Source: Erythrobacter sp. JK5 (GTDB lineage: Bacteria; Pseudomonadota; Alphaproteobacteria; Sphingomonadales; Sphingomonadaceae). Taken from it: a stretch of 64,000 bases of DNA. This document shows, one piece after another, positions 9,117-18,172 of the stretch. The position numbers were made by a program, and so were the translations under genes. A model generated the notes under the pieces. It made no database searches and was not told where the DNA came from. It worked only from the letters and a program-made list of their open reading frames with translations. The DNA lies in NCBI RefSeq assembly GCF_018205975.1, contig NZ_CP073577.1, positions 744,001 through 808,000 on the forward strand, written 5' to 3'. Position 1 is the stretch's first letter. Each line of letters starts with the position of its first letter.

Positions 9117-10205
9117 CTAACGCTGCCCTGACAACACTGGCGATCCGAATATGAGTATTTTTGTCTCGTTCCAGCAGCCAGCGATGATCTCACCGCTGCC
9201 ATCTCCGTCGAGATCGGCGATGTGGAGCGCAGCTGGACGGAAACAGGCACCGATACTTCCCAGCCGCTTACCTTCCGATGAGACCACATGGATTTCGTCG
9301 CTTTCCCACAGTCCGACGACAATCTCGTCTCGCCCGTCGCCATCGAGGTCTCCAACGGCAAGTTCGGTCGGGTTGTCGAATGCTACCGGTTGTTTCGATA
9401 CGCGTTCATAAGCTTCCCCGTCCCGATGCCAGATCACGATGCCGTCGGTCATGATCGCGGTCGCATCATAAGGGCCTCGACCGGCAAAGTTGCCATTGCG
9501 GGCCATGACAGCCCCTTGCGCATCGCCGACCACGGACAGCCCGCTTTTGTTGGACGGATCGATCTTGCCGACCAGGTGCGCGCGCGGACTTGGCACCAAC
9601 ACTTGCGTCCCCACATTGCTCGGAAGGACGCCGAGGCGGTAGTACGGGAAATCACCCACATCGACCTGTCGTGCAGGCTCGAACCCGCCCGAGTTGCCGA
9701 ACAGCACCGCTATGCTGTCGGTATCTGAGCTGTCCGAAGCAATGTCGGCGAACCCGTCACCATTGAAATCGGCGACCGCGACGCTGTGAAGATGCGGACG
9801 CGCACCGGTGTCGTACGGTGATCCGGGCATGGGAGAGAAGGAGCCCGCTCCGTCGTTCAGCAGGATGGTGACGGAGGAGGTTTCGTGGTTCGCAACGGCG
9901 AGATCGACCGCACCATCGGCGTTGAAATCGGCGATGGCGATGTCCGCAGGCTCGTTGCCGCCAGGAAAATCCGTGCGGGCAAAGTCTCCCGCCCGGTCGC
10001 CCAGCAATATCGATACGCTGTCGCCGTCGGCATTGGCGACGGCGATATCTATGCGCCCATCGCCATTGAAATCGGCGGCGATGATCGCCCGCGGTCGCTC
10101 GCCAACCGCTATCGACGCAGGTTTTTCGCCGTGCGTCGCCTGCTCCGCTTGCGTACATGAAGGGACCGCTACCAGCGCGATAACTGCAATACCCAATCGG
10201 TGCAT
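9117..10205 (-). CDS. FG-GAP/VCBS-repeat lipoprotein
   Basis: A 362-residue protein on the minus strand. The N-terminus is MHRLGIAVIALVAVPSCTQ, a lipoprotein signal with Cys near residue 17. The body holds several FG-GAP/VCBS repeats with calcium-binding loops of the form DFNGDGRID, DFNADGAVD, DFNGDGFAD, DLDGDGRDE and DLDGDGSGE, as in integrin-type beta-propellers. Such proteins sit on the outer membrane or surface and bind calcium and partner molecules. The ATG at 10205 lies only 7 bases downstream of a 19-G run that overlaps the ribosome-binding position. The amn stop is 73 bases upstream, so the two may be co-transcribed. Confidence 0.86.
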   Translation of the reverse strand: MHRLGIAVIALVAVPSCTQAEQATHGEKPASIAVGERPRAIIAADFNGDGRIDIAVANADGDSVSILLGDRAGDFARTDFPGGNEPADIAIADFNADGAVDLAVANHETSSVTILLNDGAGSFSPMPGSPYDTGARPHLHSVAVADFNGDGFADIASDSSDTDSIAVLFGNSGGFEPARQVDVGDFPYYRLGVLPSNVGTQVLVPSPRAHLVGKIDPSNKSGLSVVGDAQGAVMARNGNFAGRGPYDATAIMTDGIVIWHRDGEAYERVSKQPVAFDNPTELAVGDLDGDGRDEIVVGLWESDEIHVVSSEGKRLGSIGACFRPAALHIADLDGDGSGEIIAGCWNETKILIFGSPVLSGQR

Positions 10206-10212
10206 AAGCTCA

Positions 10213-10231
10213 CCCCCCCCCCCCCCCCCCC
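10213..10231 (-). repeat. 19-base poly-G tract at the ribosome-binding site
   Basis: On the minus strand a run of 19 G residues ends 7 bases before the ATG of the FG-GAP lipoprotein; the bases in between are TGAGCTT. The 3' end of the run (GGGTGAG) serves as the ribosome-binding site. Homopolymers of this length slip during replication, and poly-G tracts in promoters or 5' ends switch surface protein genes in several bacteria. Because it is outside the coding frame, length change would alter spacing and initiation, not the reading frame. Confidence 0.85.
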
Positions 10232-10278
10232 ACCCGGACGAAACTGAGGGGCACAGACTGCCGAAGCATTCTTTTCGC

Positions 10279-11715
10279 TTATCTGAACGGTGGCTCGTTG
10301 AAAGCGCGCAGTTTGCGTGAGTGCAACCGGTCGCCTTCGTCGCGCAGGCGGGCGACGGCTTCGAGACCGATCTGCAGGTGCGCGGCGATCGCCTCCTCGT
10401 AGAACTGATTGGCCTGTCCCGGCAGCTTGATCTCGCCGTGCAGCGGCTTGTCCGAAACGCACAGCAGCGTCCCGTAAGGCACGCGGAACCGGTACCCCTG
10501 CGCGGCGATGGTCGCGCTTTCCATCTCGACCGCGATCGCGCGGCTTTGCGAGAAACGCTTGGCCGAGCTGGAGTAATGCAGCTCCCAGTTGCGGTCATCG
10601 GTGGTGACGACGGTGCCGGTGCGCATCCGCTGCTTGAGGTTTGCGCCCTGCACGCCGGACACTTCCTCGGCTGCGCGCGCCAGCGCAAGCTGCACTTCCG
10701 CAATTGGCGGAATCGGGATCTCGGGCGGCAGCACGGCATCGAGCACGTGGTCGTCGCGCAGGTAGGCGTGGGCGAGCACGAAATCGCCGATTTTCTGGCT
10801 GGATCGCACCCCGCCGCAGTGACCGATCATCATCCAAGCATGCGGGCGCAGCACCGCAAGGTGATCGCAGATCGTCTTGGCGTTGGACGGGCCGACGCCG
10901 ATATTGACCAGCGTGATCCCGCGCCCATCCTCGCGGATCAGGTGGTAGGCGGGCATCTGGTGCCTGCGCCACGCAGTGTCGCTCAACTGCTCCTGCGCAT
11001 TGTCGATGCAGTCGCGAATATCGAGCCCGCCCGCACCGGTCAGCGCCGTGTAGCCTCCGGCGCAGATCTGCTGCGCCCCCCAATTCACGAATTCATCGAC
11101 ATAGCGGTGATAGTTGGTGAACAGGATGAAGTCCTGGAAATCCTCGACCCGCGTGCCGGTGTAATGCGCCAGCCGTGCGAGCGAATAGTCGGTGCGCAGT
11201 CCGTCGAACAGTGACAGCGGCATCGGCTCGTGATCGTCGTGTTCGATCCCGTCGGCCAGCTCGTCGCCAATCAGCGCGAGGTCGGTCGAAGGAAAGTGCA
11301 GCGCGATTTCCTGCGGAGCGATCCCCACCATCGCCGCCCCGGCATCGCCATCGAGAACATAGGGAAACGGTATCTCCTGGCGCGATCGTCCGACTTCGAC
11401 CTCGATATCGTATTCGGCCGATATCAGCTCGAGTTGCTCGGCGAGATAGCCGGCGAACAAGGCGGGCCGGGTGATGGTGGTGCGATAGGTGCCCGCCTGT
11501 TCGAGCCGTCCGAATGCGCGGCTGCGGTCCTTGGGGTTGCCGTTGCCCGAATAATGCAATGTCAGCTCGGGGTAGGCATAGCTGCCGTCGGTGCGCTTGC
11601 GCTGCGGGGGGACTGTGCCGTCGCGACCGTAAGCGATCACGTCTTCGCGCAGCGCGCTCACGGCTTCGTCGTATTGCTGTTGCAGCTGTTCGAGGATGGT
11701 GGGGATCGGGGTCAT
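10279..11715 (-). CDS. amn: AMP nucleosidase
   Basis: A 478-residue protein, the usual length for bacterial AMP nucleosidase. Visible family blocks are the N-terminal ELTLHYSGNGNPKDRSRAFG, the middle ILFTNYHRYVDEF, and the C-terminal nucleoside-phosphorylase-like domain with GHCGGVRSSQKIGDFVLAHA and AVEMESATIAAQGYRF, where MES is the purine and ribose binding element. The enzyme splits AMP into adenine and ribose 5-phosphate in the cytoplasm, adjusting adenylate pools. It starts at ATG 11715. A terminator-like hairpin at 11784-11820 separates it from the ribosomal operon upstream. Confidence 0.95.
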   Translation of the reverse strand: MTPIPTILEQLQQQYDEAVSALREDVIAYGRDGTVPPQRKRTDGSYAYPELTLHYSGNGNPKDRSRAFGRLEQAGTYRTTITRPALFAGYLAEQLELISAEYDIEVEVGRSRQEIPFPYVLDGDAGAAMVGIAPQEIALHFPSTDLALIGDELADGIEHDDHEPMPLSLFDGLRTDYSLARLAHYTGTRVEDFQDFILFTNYHRYVDEFVNWGAQQICAGGYTALTGAGGLDIRDCIDNAQEQLSDTAWRRHQMPAYHLIREDGRGITLVNIGVGPSNAKTICDHLAVLRPHAWMMIGHCGGVRSSQKIGDFVLAHAYLRDDHVLDAVLPPEIPIPPIAEVQLALARAAEEVSGVQGANLKQRMRTGTVVTTDDRNWELHYSSSAKRFSQSRAIAVEMESATIAAQGYRFRVPYGTLLCVSDKPLHGEIKLPGQANQFYEEAIAAHLQIGLEAVARLRDEGDRLHSRKLRAFNEPPFR

Positions 11716-11783
11716 GCAACTGCACCTAGTGCGTCAATGCGGATGTTCCAAGACAGGGCGTTTCGCGAGGCAGGATGACAGTG

Positions 11784-11820
11784 CAAAACGGGCGCGAGAT
11801 CAAGCTGACCCCGCGCCCGT
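11784..11820 (-). terminator. Rho-independent terminator of rpsF-rpsR-rplI
   Basis: On the minus strand a 9-bp stem (ACGGGCGCG paired with CGCGCCCGT on the plus strand, arms 11788-11796 and 11812-11820) is followed by TTTTGC. It lies 44 bases after the rplI stop and before the amn start, which is the expected place for the end of the ribosomal protein operon. Confidence 0.75.
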
Positions 11821-11863
11821 CGTTTTCTCTTGCAACCACCGCCGAAGCGAAGGCCCGCCAGGA

Positions 11864-12541
11864 TCACTCGCCGGTTTCGTCGTCCGTCTTGTGATCGGTC
11901 GCCTCGATGAGCCCTTCGGTCTCGGAGACGCCTTCGGGAGTGCTGACGCCCTCTTCGAGCAGTTCGGCCGGGATTTCGCCGGGCTCGAGGTTTGGATCGA
12001 TGCGGTTCGCTTCGGCCTGTTCCTCGATTTCCTTCTGCTCTTCTTCGAACAGCTGCGCGAGCACGTCGACACCCTGCGACTGGAGCTCGGCTTCATCGTC
12101 CGAACGCGCCACGTTGGCCTTCACGGTCACGTGCACCTCGGGGTGCAGCGCGACGGTCACGTCGTGCATGCCGATCGTCTTGATCGGCGCGCCCATGATG
12201 ACCTGCTTCTTGTCGATCTCGTGACCCTGTTCGGCTAGGCCGGTCACCATGTCGCGGACGTTGACCGAACCGTAGAGCTGGCCGGCATTCGACGATGCGC
12301 GGATCAGCACGACTTCGGCGCCGGCAACCTTTTCGCCGAGCTTTTCGGCTTCGCTGCGCTTTTCGGCGTTTTCCTGTTCGAGCCGTTCGCGGTTTGCTTC
12401 GAACACCTTCTTGTTGGCGTCATTCGCGCGCAGCGCCTTCTTCTGTGGGAGCAGGAAGTTGCGGGCGTAGCCGTCCTTGACGGTGACGATGTCGCCGATC
12501 GTGCCGAGCTTCTCGATCCGTTCGAGGAGAATGATATCCAT
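11864..12541 (-). CDS. rplI: 50S ribosomal protein L9 with long acidic C-terminal extension
   Basis: A 225-residue protein. Residues 1-150 match L9: [19 protein letters not shown] at the N-terminus with the RNA-binding [10 protein letters not shown] block, the connecting helix, and the C-terminal domain ending near [15 protein letters not shown]9 of Escherichia coli is 149 residues, so about 75 residues here are extra. The extension is acidic ([15 protein letters not shown], then many Glu, Asp and Thr to the end) and probably disordered. Acidic L9 tails occur in sphingomonads. It binds 23S rRNA near the L1 stalk base. It is the last gene of the rpsF-rpsR-rplI operon, 13 bases after rpsR, with a GGAGAGAGACC ribosome-binding region. 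Confidence 0.96.
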   Translation of the reverse strand: MDIILLERIEKLGTIGDIVTVKDGYARNFLLPQKKALRANDANKKVFEANRERLEQENAEKRSEAEKLGEKVAGAEVVLIRASSNAGQLYGSVNVRDMVTGLAEQGHEIDKKQVIMGAPIKTIGMHDVTVALHPEVHVTVKANVARSDDEAELQSQGVDVLAQLFEEEQKEIEEQAEANRIDPNLEPGEIPAELLEEGVSTPEGVSETEGLIEATDHKTDDETGE

Positions 12542-12554
12542 GGTCTCTCTCCTC

Positions 12555-12779
12555 TTACTTCACGATGTAGGGAAGCAGGCCGATGTGGCGCGCGCGCTTG
12601 ATCGCCTTGGCGAGCTCACGCTGCTTCTTCGCGGAAACGGCGGTGATGCGCGAGGGCACGATCTTGCCACGCTCGGACATGAAGCCCTGCAGCAGGCGCA
12701 CGTCCTTGTAATCGATCTTGGGGGCGTCGTTGCCCGAAAACGGGCAGGACTTGCGGCGGCGGAAAAACGGGCGGGCCAT
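12555..12779 (-). CDS. rpsR: 30S ribosomal protein S18
   Basis: A 74-residue protein of normal S18 length. It has the conserved basic start [15 protein letters not shown], the core [19 protein letters not shown] and the RNA-binding [20 protein letters not shown] followed by [13 protein letters not shown]18 binds with S6 to the central domain of 16S rRNA in the 30S platform. Its ATG shares one base with the rpsF stop, which fits translational coupling of the S6-S18 pair. Translation of this pair is autoregulated by the S6:S18 complex in other bacteria; I could not verify a leader structure here. Confidence 0.98.
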   Translation of the reverse strand: MARPFFRRRKSCPFSGNDAPKIDYKDVRLLQGFMSERGKIVPSRITAVSAKKQRELAKAIKRARHIGLLPYIVK

Positions 12780-13144
12780 CAGTCGCGATCCTCACGGTCG
12801 GAGCGACGCTTGCGGTCGCGTTCGTTCTTGCGCATCATCACGCTGGGGCCGTCTTCGTGTTCGTCGACACGGATGGTCATGTAGCGGATGACGTCTTCGT
12901 TGATACGGGTCTGGCGTTCGAGTTCTGCAACGACCGAGCCGGGGGCTTCGATGTTGAGCATCACGAAATGCGCCTTGCGGTTGCGCTCGATCTTGTAGGC
13001 GAGGGACTTGAGGCCCCAGGTTTCGGTCTTGGTGACCTTGCCTTCGTTCGCTTCGACGATTTCGGTCGCCGTGGCCGCCAGCGCGTCTACCTGGGCCTGC
13101 GAGAGGTCCTGACGCGCGAGGAAGACATGCTCATAGAGAGCCAT
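12779..13144 (-). CDS. rpsF: 30S ribosomal protein S6
   Basis: A 121-residue S6. I place the start at ATG 13144 ([14 protein letters not shown]), with AAGGAACGCGAG upstream as ribosome-binding site; an in-frame ATG a few codons further up is less likely. Conserved parts are [20 protein letters not shown] and [20 protein letters not shown]. The C-terminal tail is short and highly charged ([16 protein letters not shown]) and ends in Asp. In Escherichia coli RimK extends a C-terminal Glu of S6; a rimK-like gene lies at 6587-7492. First gene of the operon with rpsR and rplI, transcribed away from the GST gene. Confidence 0.97.
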   Translation of the reverse strand: MALYEHVFLARQDLSQAQVDALAATATEIVEANEGKVTKTETWGLKSLAYKIERNRKAHFVMLNIEAPGSVVAELERQTRINEDVIRYMTIRVDEHEDGPSVMMRKNERDRKRRSDREDRD

Positions 13145-13345
13145 CTCGCGTTCCTTCATACTGCATGCCGATCGCTGGCTGATCCGCGGGATTGCGGGGC
13201 CCCTCCGGCTTTCTTCGTTTCCGCTGGGTATCGGCCTTTCGGGCCGGCACTCCACGCGGAAGCGGCGCACATAGCGGGTCTGCCGCGGAATGCAAGAATT
13301 GGATTCGCCCATTGAAGGCCCGGGCGAGGGCGGTATTGCGGCCCC

Positions 13346-13987
13346 ATGACCAAGCCGACGCTCTATACCTGCGCTCGTTCGAGAGGCCTGCGCGCGACCT
13401 GGGCCGCCGAGGAGGCCGGGGTGGAAATCGACCTGAAGGTGCTCCCATTCCCGCCGCGCCACCTCGCCCCGGATTACCTTTCGATCAATCCGCTCGGCAC
13501 GGTGCCGCTGCTGGTGGATGGCGACACGCGGATGACCGAGAGCTGTGCGATCGCGCACTATCTCGCGACCAGGGACGGGTACACCGAACTCGCGGTTGCC
13601 CCGGGCGAGGCCGATTACGCCGAATATTGCGACTTCACCTACCACGCCGACGCGACGATCACTTTCCCGCAGACAGTCTATATGCGGTTCGCGATTTTCG
13701 AGAAGGACAAGGGCTGGGCCGAGGCGGGGGAGGCCTACGCCAAGTGGTTCTACAAGCGGTTGGTAAAGGTGGAACAGCGGCTTGAAGGGCGCGAATTCCT
13801 GTGCGCGGAGCGGTTCACGGTGGCGGATATCTGTGTCGGCTATGCGCTGATCCTTGCGCAGAATGTCGGGCTCGACGAGGGCGTTCCGGAGAGCCTGAAG
13901 GCGTACCGGAAGCGGTTGACGGCGCGCGAAGCGTACCAGAGGGCGTTTGTGCGCGAGGAAGAGGGCCGCAAGGCTCTCGAAGCCTAG
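13346..13987 (+). CDS. Glutathione S-transferase family protein
   Basis: A 213-residue two-domain GST. The N-terminal thioredoxin fold has [20 protein letters not shown], the cis-Pro segment [13 protein letters not shown] and the glutathione gamma-glutamyl-binding [12 protein letters not shown]. The C-terminal helical domain includes [16 protein letters not shown], the usual capping and folding motif. It should be a cytoplasmic dimer that conjugates or reduces with glutathione; the substrate is unknown. It is divergent from rpsF and convergent with the acyl-CoA ligase, and the two convergent stops share the palindrome CTAG. Confidence 0.9.
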   Translation: MTKPTLYTCARSRGLRATWAAEEAGVEIDLKVLPFPPRHLAPDYLSINPLGTVPLLVDGDTRMTESCAIAHYLATRDGYTELAVAPGEADYAEYCDFTYHADATITFPQTVYMRFAIFEKDKGWAEAGEAYAKWFYKRLVKVEQRLEGREFLCAERFTVADICVGYALILAQNVGLDEGVPESLKAYRKRLTAREAYQRAFVREEEGRKALEA

Positions 13988-15510
13988 GACGCCTGCTCTT
14001 CGCTCACCGGTCGTGCCGCCAATTCGCGCCGGAGCAGCTTGCCGATCGGGTCTCGCGGAAGCTGGTCGACAAACTCGATGTAGCGCGGGCGCTTGTATCC
14101 CGCGATCCTGCCCTTGAACCGCGCGGTGATTTCCTCGCGTGTCAGTTCCGCTCCGGGATTGAGCACCACGAAGGCTTTCACCGCCTCGCCCCATTGTCTG
14201 TCTGGCACCCCACAGCACCCGGCATCGGCGACTTCGGGCATTGCGGCGAACACCGCGTCGACTTCGGCCGGGTAGACGTTTTCGCCGCCGGTCTTGATCA
14301 GTTCCTTCGCCCGGCCGAGCAGGTAGCCGAGGCCCAGTTCGTCCATCGTGCCGAGGTCGCCCGTGCGCAGCCAGCCGTGGCCCAGCGCCGCCGCGCTCGC
14401 TTCTTCGTTGCGCCAGTAGCCGAGCATCACTGAGGGGCCGCGCAGGCAAATCTCGCCTTCCTCGCCGGGCGGCAGGTGATTGCCCTCGGGATCGAGGATG
14501 GTCATGTCTACATGCGGCATCGCCCAGCCGATCGAGCGCGGATGGTCGAGCATGTCGGGATAATCGATGAAGGTCGCAAAGCCGCACACCTCGGTCTGGC
14601 CATATCCGCCGACGACGCGTGCATCCCATTCGGTCTCGATAAACTCGTACATCTGCGGGCGGCCCATGCCCGCGCCGCCGGTGTAGTTGGCGAGCGGCAT
14701 AATCCCGCTGCGCACCGGCTCCATTTCCAGCCACGGAAAACAGATGGTGGGGAACGCGCTGGTGGTGGTGCAGTTTTCGCGATGGACGAGATCGAGCACC
14801 GCCGCGCTGTCGTCGTCGCGCCCGGCAAACACGCTGGTGCCGCCGCAAGCCAGCATTGCGGCGACCTGCTGCATACCGACGACGTGGAACAGCGGGTTGA
14901 TCGACAGCAGGCGTTCTGCGCGCGTGAAGCCGCGCCGCACGCAGAAACCCAGCGCCGAAGACGCGACCGCGCTGCCCGATTGCAGACAGCCCTTCGGCTT
15001 CCCGGTCGTGCCGCTGGTGTACATCATGTAAAGCGGGCGGTCGGGCGCAAGATCAGGCAAGGTCCGAGCGCTCTGCTCGGCGGCGACGATTGCTTCGAAT
15101 GCGCCGTGCGGATCGTGGGCTTCGTCCACTTCGATCACCTCGCCAGCCTCGGCCTCGGCCAGCAGCGCGGCGAAACGCGGATTGACGAAAGTCATCGCGG
15201 GTTCGGCATTGCCGCAGATCCACCCGATCTCGCCCGGCGCCAGCCTCCAGTTGAGCAGCACAGCGATCGCACCAATTCGCCCGCAGGCGAGCAGGATGGT
15301 GAGATAGGGCGCACCGTCGGTGAGCAGGATCGCCACCCGGTCTCCCGGCCCGATCCCCTTGGCGAGCAGCCAGTGCGCCAGCCGATCGACCCGCGCCTCG
15401 AGCTCACCATAGGTCAGGCGCTGCGGGCCATCGACCGTGGCTTCGCGCCCGGCATGCTGGGTGGCGCAAACCTTCAGGAGCGTGTCGAGCGAGAAATCGT
15501 GAGCCTTCAT
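13984..15510 (-). CDS. AMP-dependent acyl-CoA synthetase/ligase
   Basis: A 508-residue adenylate-forming enzyme. The phosphate-binding motif [16 protein letters not shown] is near residue 165, followed by the adenine-binding [13 protein letters not shown] and the hinge [20 protein letters not shown]. The C-terminal lysine loop is in [24 protein letters not shown], where the Lys of GKLLR is the adenylation lysine. Such enzymes activate a carboxylate as an AMP ester and pass it to CoA. The N-terminus [20 protein letters not shown] is typical of the long/medium-chain and crotonobetaine-type ligases. No pathway neighbours fix the substrate. Confidence 0.9.
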   Translation of the reverse strand: MKAHDFSLDTLLKVCATQHAGREATVDGPQRLTYGELEARVDRLAHWLLAKGIGPGDRVAILLTDGAPYLTILLACGRIGAIAVLLNWRLAPGEIGWICGNAEPAMTFVNPRFAALLAEAEAGEVIEVDEAHDPHGAFEAIVAAEQSARTLPDLAPDRPLYMMYTSGTTGKPKGCLQSGSAVASSALGFCVRRGFTRAERLLSINPLFHVVGMQQVAAMLACGGTSVFAGRDDDSAAVLDLVHRENCTTTSAFPTICFPWLEMEPVRSGIMPLANYTGGAGMGRPQMYEFIETEWDARVVGGYGQTEVCGFATFIDYPDMLDHPRSIGWAMPHVDMTILDPEGNHLPPGEEGEICLRGPSVMLGYWRNEEASAAALGHGWLRTGDLGTMDELGLGYLLGRAKELIKTGGENVYPAEVDAVFAAMPEVADAGCCGVPDRQWGEAVKAFVVLNPGAELTREEITARFKGRIAGYKRPRYIEFVDQLPRDPIGKLLRRELAARPVSEEQAS

Positions 15511-15546
15511 GTTCGGCGTGCTATCGTTCCGCGCGACACTCGACCA

Positions 15547-15834
15547 TTAGCGCAATTGTGGGTCGTCGCGGTCCAGCTCCAGCCCGCACCTGCCGCAGGT
15601 CCGGTTCGGCCAGGGCACCACGAACATCCCGCGAAAGAACAGGTTCTTGCCGCATTGCGGGCAGTTGAGCCGCAGCATCGGACCGTTTGCCAGCACCAGT
15701 CCAACGATCGCGATGCCAAAGGCGATGGTCGAGTGGCCGTAGAAGCGATCGATTGCGAGCACGAATGCGATCGCCGCCCCGAGCGCGAGCAGCATCCGCC
15801 ACGCATGTCGCCGCGCCCGCACGTATGCGGTCAT
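15547..15834 (-). CDS. Small membrane protein with C-terminal zinc ribbon
   Basis: A 95-residue protein starting at ATG 15834 in a 4-base overlap with the mpl stop. Two hydrophobic helices (residues about 13-28 and 37-52) are followed by a cytoplasmic zinc-ribbon made of two CxxC knuckles, CPQCGKNLFF and CGRCGLELDR. Proteins of this shape are usually uncharacterised; some act as adaptors. It follows mpl on the same strand and is probably co-transcribed with it, which hints at a role near the cell envelope (inference). Confidence 0.78.
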   Translation of the reverse strand: MTAYVRARRHAWRMLLALGAAIAFVLAIDRFYGHSTIAFGIAIVGLVLANGPMLRLNCPQCGKNLFFRGMFVVPWPNRTCGRCGLELDRDDPQLR

Positions 15835-17267
15835 GCCAGCCGCTCGAACAGGTCCTTGGCGAAGGCCGTCAGCGTATCGTCGCGCGCGCCCATGATCACC
15901 ACCCGGTCTCCCGGCCGGGCCAGCGTGGCAATGCTCTCCCCACAGGTTTCGCGATCGGGAATGTGTTCCGCCTTGCCGCCCGCATTCCTGATGAGGCGCA
16001 CGATCCGCTCGCTGCCTTCGCTGCGATCGACCGTGCCGCCGAAATAGACCGGGTCGCACATGACCGTGATGTCCTCGGGATCGAGCTCGCGCGCGAAGGT
16101 TTCCGCCAGCTCGTCGCCCATCTGCCGCAGCGGGCCGTATCCGTGTGGCTGGAAAAAGGCGATCACCCGGCCCGGCGTGGCCTTGAGCGTGCGAAGGGTG
16201 GCGGCGCACTTTTCGGGATTGTGGCCGAAATCGTCGATTACGGTGATCCCGTCCGGACTCGTGCCGATCACGTCGAACCGCCGCGCCAGACCTTGAAACG
16301 AGCGCAGCGCGTAGACCGCCTTGCGCACTTCGATCCCCGCTGCCGCTGCCGCAGCGATTGCCGCCAGCGCATTCGAAAGATTGTGCCGGCCCGGCATCGG
16401 CAGGATCAGCGGGAACACCTCGCGGCTGCGATTGTCGATCACCGCTGCGCGGATGCCGAACGGGCTTTCGTCGATCGAGTCCGGGTCGACGGTGATGTCT
16501 GCCTTGGGATGGGATATCCCGAAGCTGACCAGTTGCGAGGTCTTCTCCGCAAGTGCGCGGGCCTCGTCATTGTCGAAATTGACCACCGCGCAGCCCGATG
16601 CCTTGAGATAGCCGCCGAACAGCACGCGCAATTCCTCAAGGCTCTTGTGATCGAGGCTGACATTGAGCAGCACGCCGATGGTAGGACGGTACAGCGCAAT
16701 CGTGCCGTCACTTTCGTCAACTTCGCTGAGATAGATCTCCGGTCGCCCGACCCGTGCGCTGGCGAACGGATTGTCCGGCCCGGCGAAATTCTTCATCACC
16801 GCGCCATTCATCACGGTCGGGTCGTATTGGCCTTCCGACAGAATCCAGGCGATCATCCCCGTGACGGTCGATTTGCCCGAGGTTCCGCCGATCGCGATCG
16901 AATATCCCGCCTCGTTGAACAGCGCGGCATTCAGCTCTGCGCGGCTCATCCGTGCGCAGCCAAGCTCGCGTGCGCGGACAACTTCGGGAACGGTGTCTTC
17001 GACGGCTGCGGAGGCGACGAGGATTTGCCGGGACGAGGTCAGGCCGCTGCCGTCCTGCGGAAACAGCGCGAACCCGTTTTCTTCGAGCCACCGGAATTTT
17101 TCCGACGTGCGTCCCTGATCGCGGCTGCGGTCAGACCCGGCGACTTCGTGGCCGATTCCGTGCACGATCTGTGCAAGCGGGAGCATGCCCGACCCACCGA
17201 TGCCGCAAAAAAAGAATGGCCGTCCCGCGAGGTCCGGCCCATCGATCCCGTCCGCCATGGGAAACAT
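15831..17267 (-). CDS. mpl: UDP-N-acetylmuramate:tripeptide ligase (Mpl) / MurC-like Mur ligase
   Basis: A 478-residue Mur ligase. The N-terminal Rossmann part has FFFCGIGGSGMLPLAQIVHG, the ATP-binding loop AIGGTSGKSTVTGMIAWIL lies near residue 125, and the middle domain has EVDESDGTIALYRPTIGVLL, NVSLDHKSLEEL and PGRHNLSNALAAI. The order fits MurC/Mpl; I favour Mpl because the ldcA gene lies head to head with it. Mpl joins recycled L-Ala-D-Glu-meso-DAP tripeptide to UDP-MurNAc. MurC itself (L-alanine addition) normally sits in the division cluster, which is not here. The stop overlaps the zinc-ribbon gene start. Confidence 0.85.
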   Translation of the reverse strand: MFPMADGIDGPDLAGRPFFFCGIGGSGMLPLAQIVHGIGHEVAGSDRSRDQGRTSEKFRWLEENGFALFPQDGSGLTSSRQILVASAAVEDTVPEVVRARELGCARMSRAELNAALFNEAGYSIAIGGTSGKSTVTGMIAWILSEGQYDPTVMNGAVMKNFAGPDNPFASARVGRPEIYLSEVDESDGTIALYRPTIGVLLNVSLDHKSLEELRVLFGGYLKASGCAVVNFDNDEARALAEKTSQLVSFGISHPKADITVDPDSIDESPFGIRAAVIDNRSREVFPLILPMPGRHNLSNALAAIAAAAAAGIEVRKAVYALRSFQGLARRFDVIGTSPDGITVIDDFGHNPEKCAATLRTLKATPGRVIAFFQPHGYGPLRQMGDELAETFARELDPEDITVMCDPVYFGGTVDRSEGSERIVRLIRNAGGKAEHIPDRETCGESIATLARPGDRVVIMGARDDTLTAFAKDLFERLA

Positions 17268-17314
17268 GGTTATTGGCTTGCGCCATGGCTGACAAGCGAC
17301 TTAGGTCTGCGCGC

Positions 17315-18145
17315 ATGACAAATATCGCCATCTGTGCGCCCGCGACTCCAATCACGCGTGACCATGCCGCAGCGCTGGAGGCGCTCGTCGCCGCCGAGTT
17401 TCCGGCCCATCGGGTATCATTTCACGATCAATGCTTCGAAAGCGCCGGGCATTTCGCTGGCAGCGATCTCAGGCGGCTCGAGGCGCTGCTCGATTGCGCC
17501 AACGATCCGGCATTCGACGCGGTGTGGTTCGCCAAGGGCGGCTACGGTTCGAACCGGATTGCCGAGGCAGCGGTGGCGCAGATGAGCCAGGCGGCGCGCT
17601 CCAAAACCTATGTCGGATTTTCGGACTGCGGGTATCTGCTTGCCGCGCTCTATCGCGCCGGAATCGGGCAGAGCGTGCACGGATCGATGCCGGTCAGCGC
17701 CCGTTCGGAGCGGGGTCGCGAGGCGGTGCGGCGGGTGCTGCGCTGGCTGGAAGGCGATGTCAGTGGGGTTGAACCCAGCATCGATGGGACCACACCGGCA
17801 GCCGCGTTCAACCTCATCACGCTGGCGATGATTACCAACACGCCGCTGATGCCCGACCTGTCGGGCCACGTCGTGATGGTGGAGGAGGTGAGCGAGCACC
17901 TCTATTCGATCGACCGGCTGTTCTTCCATCTCGCCAACACCCTGCCGCGACTTGCCGGCCTGAGGCTGGGCGCGGTGACCGATGTGCCGGAAAACTACGT
18001 CGAATTCGGACAGGACGAGGTCGCCATCGCCAGGTTCTGGTGCGACCGGGCCGGGATACCGTATCTCGGCCGGGCCGAGATCGGGCATACGTCTGCCAAC
18101 AGGGTTGTGCCCTTCGGCCTTGCGAGTCCGCCCACCACTGCCTAG
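17315..18145 (+). CDS. ldcA: LD-carboxypeptidase (S66, muramoyltetrapeptide carboxypeptidase)
   Basis: A 276-residue S66 peptidase. I chose ATG 17315 because the product then opens with NIAICAPATPITRDH, the usual first strand; ATG 17285 is an in-frame alternative. The nucleophile Ser is in VGFSDCGYLL, the catalytic Glu in VVMVEEVSEHLYSIDR and the His in IGHTSANRVVPFG. The enzyme removes the terminal D-Ala from muropeptide tetrapeptides in the cytoplasm, yielding the tripeptide that Mpl reuses. It is transcribed away from mpl (starts 48 bases apart), which makes a shared regulatory region likely. Confidence 0.9.
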   Translation: MTNIAICAPATPITRDHAAALEALVAAEFPAHRVSFHDQCFESAGHFAGSDLRRLEALLDCANDPAFDAVWFAKGGYGSNRIAEAAVAQMSQAARSKTYVGFSDCGYLLAALYRAGIGQSVHGSMPVSARSERGREAVRRVLRWLEGDVSGVEPSIDGTTPAAAFNLITLAMITNTPLMPDLSGHVVMVEEVSEHLYSIDRLFFHLANTLPRLAGLRLGAVTDVPENYVEFGQDEVAIARFWCDRAGIPYLGRAEIGHTSANRVVPFGLASPPTTA

Positions 18146-18172
18146 CGCAGCGAGCCCAGCAGGAGGATCACA

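Noticed and set aside
10206..10739. Open frame extending the FG-GAP gene upstream through the poly-G tract
   Set aside because: The upstream part is the shifted frame of amn, and the lipoprotein signal begins at ATG 10205.
13145..13345. S6:S18-binding autoregulatory leader upstream of rpsF
   Set aside because: GC-rich hairpin sequences are present, but I could not match the known binding motif with confidence by eye.
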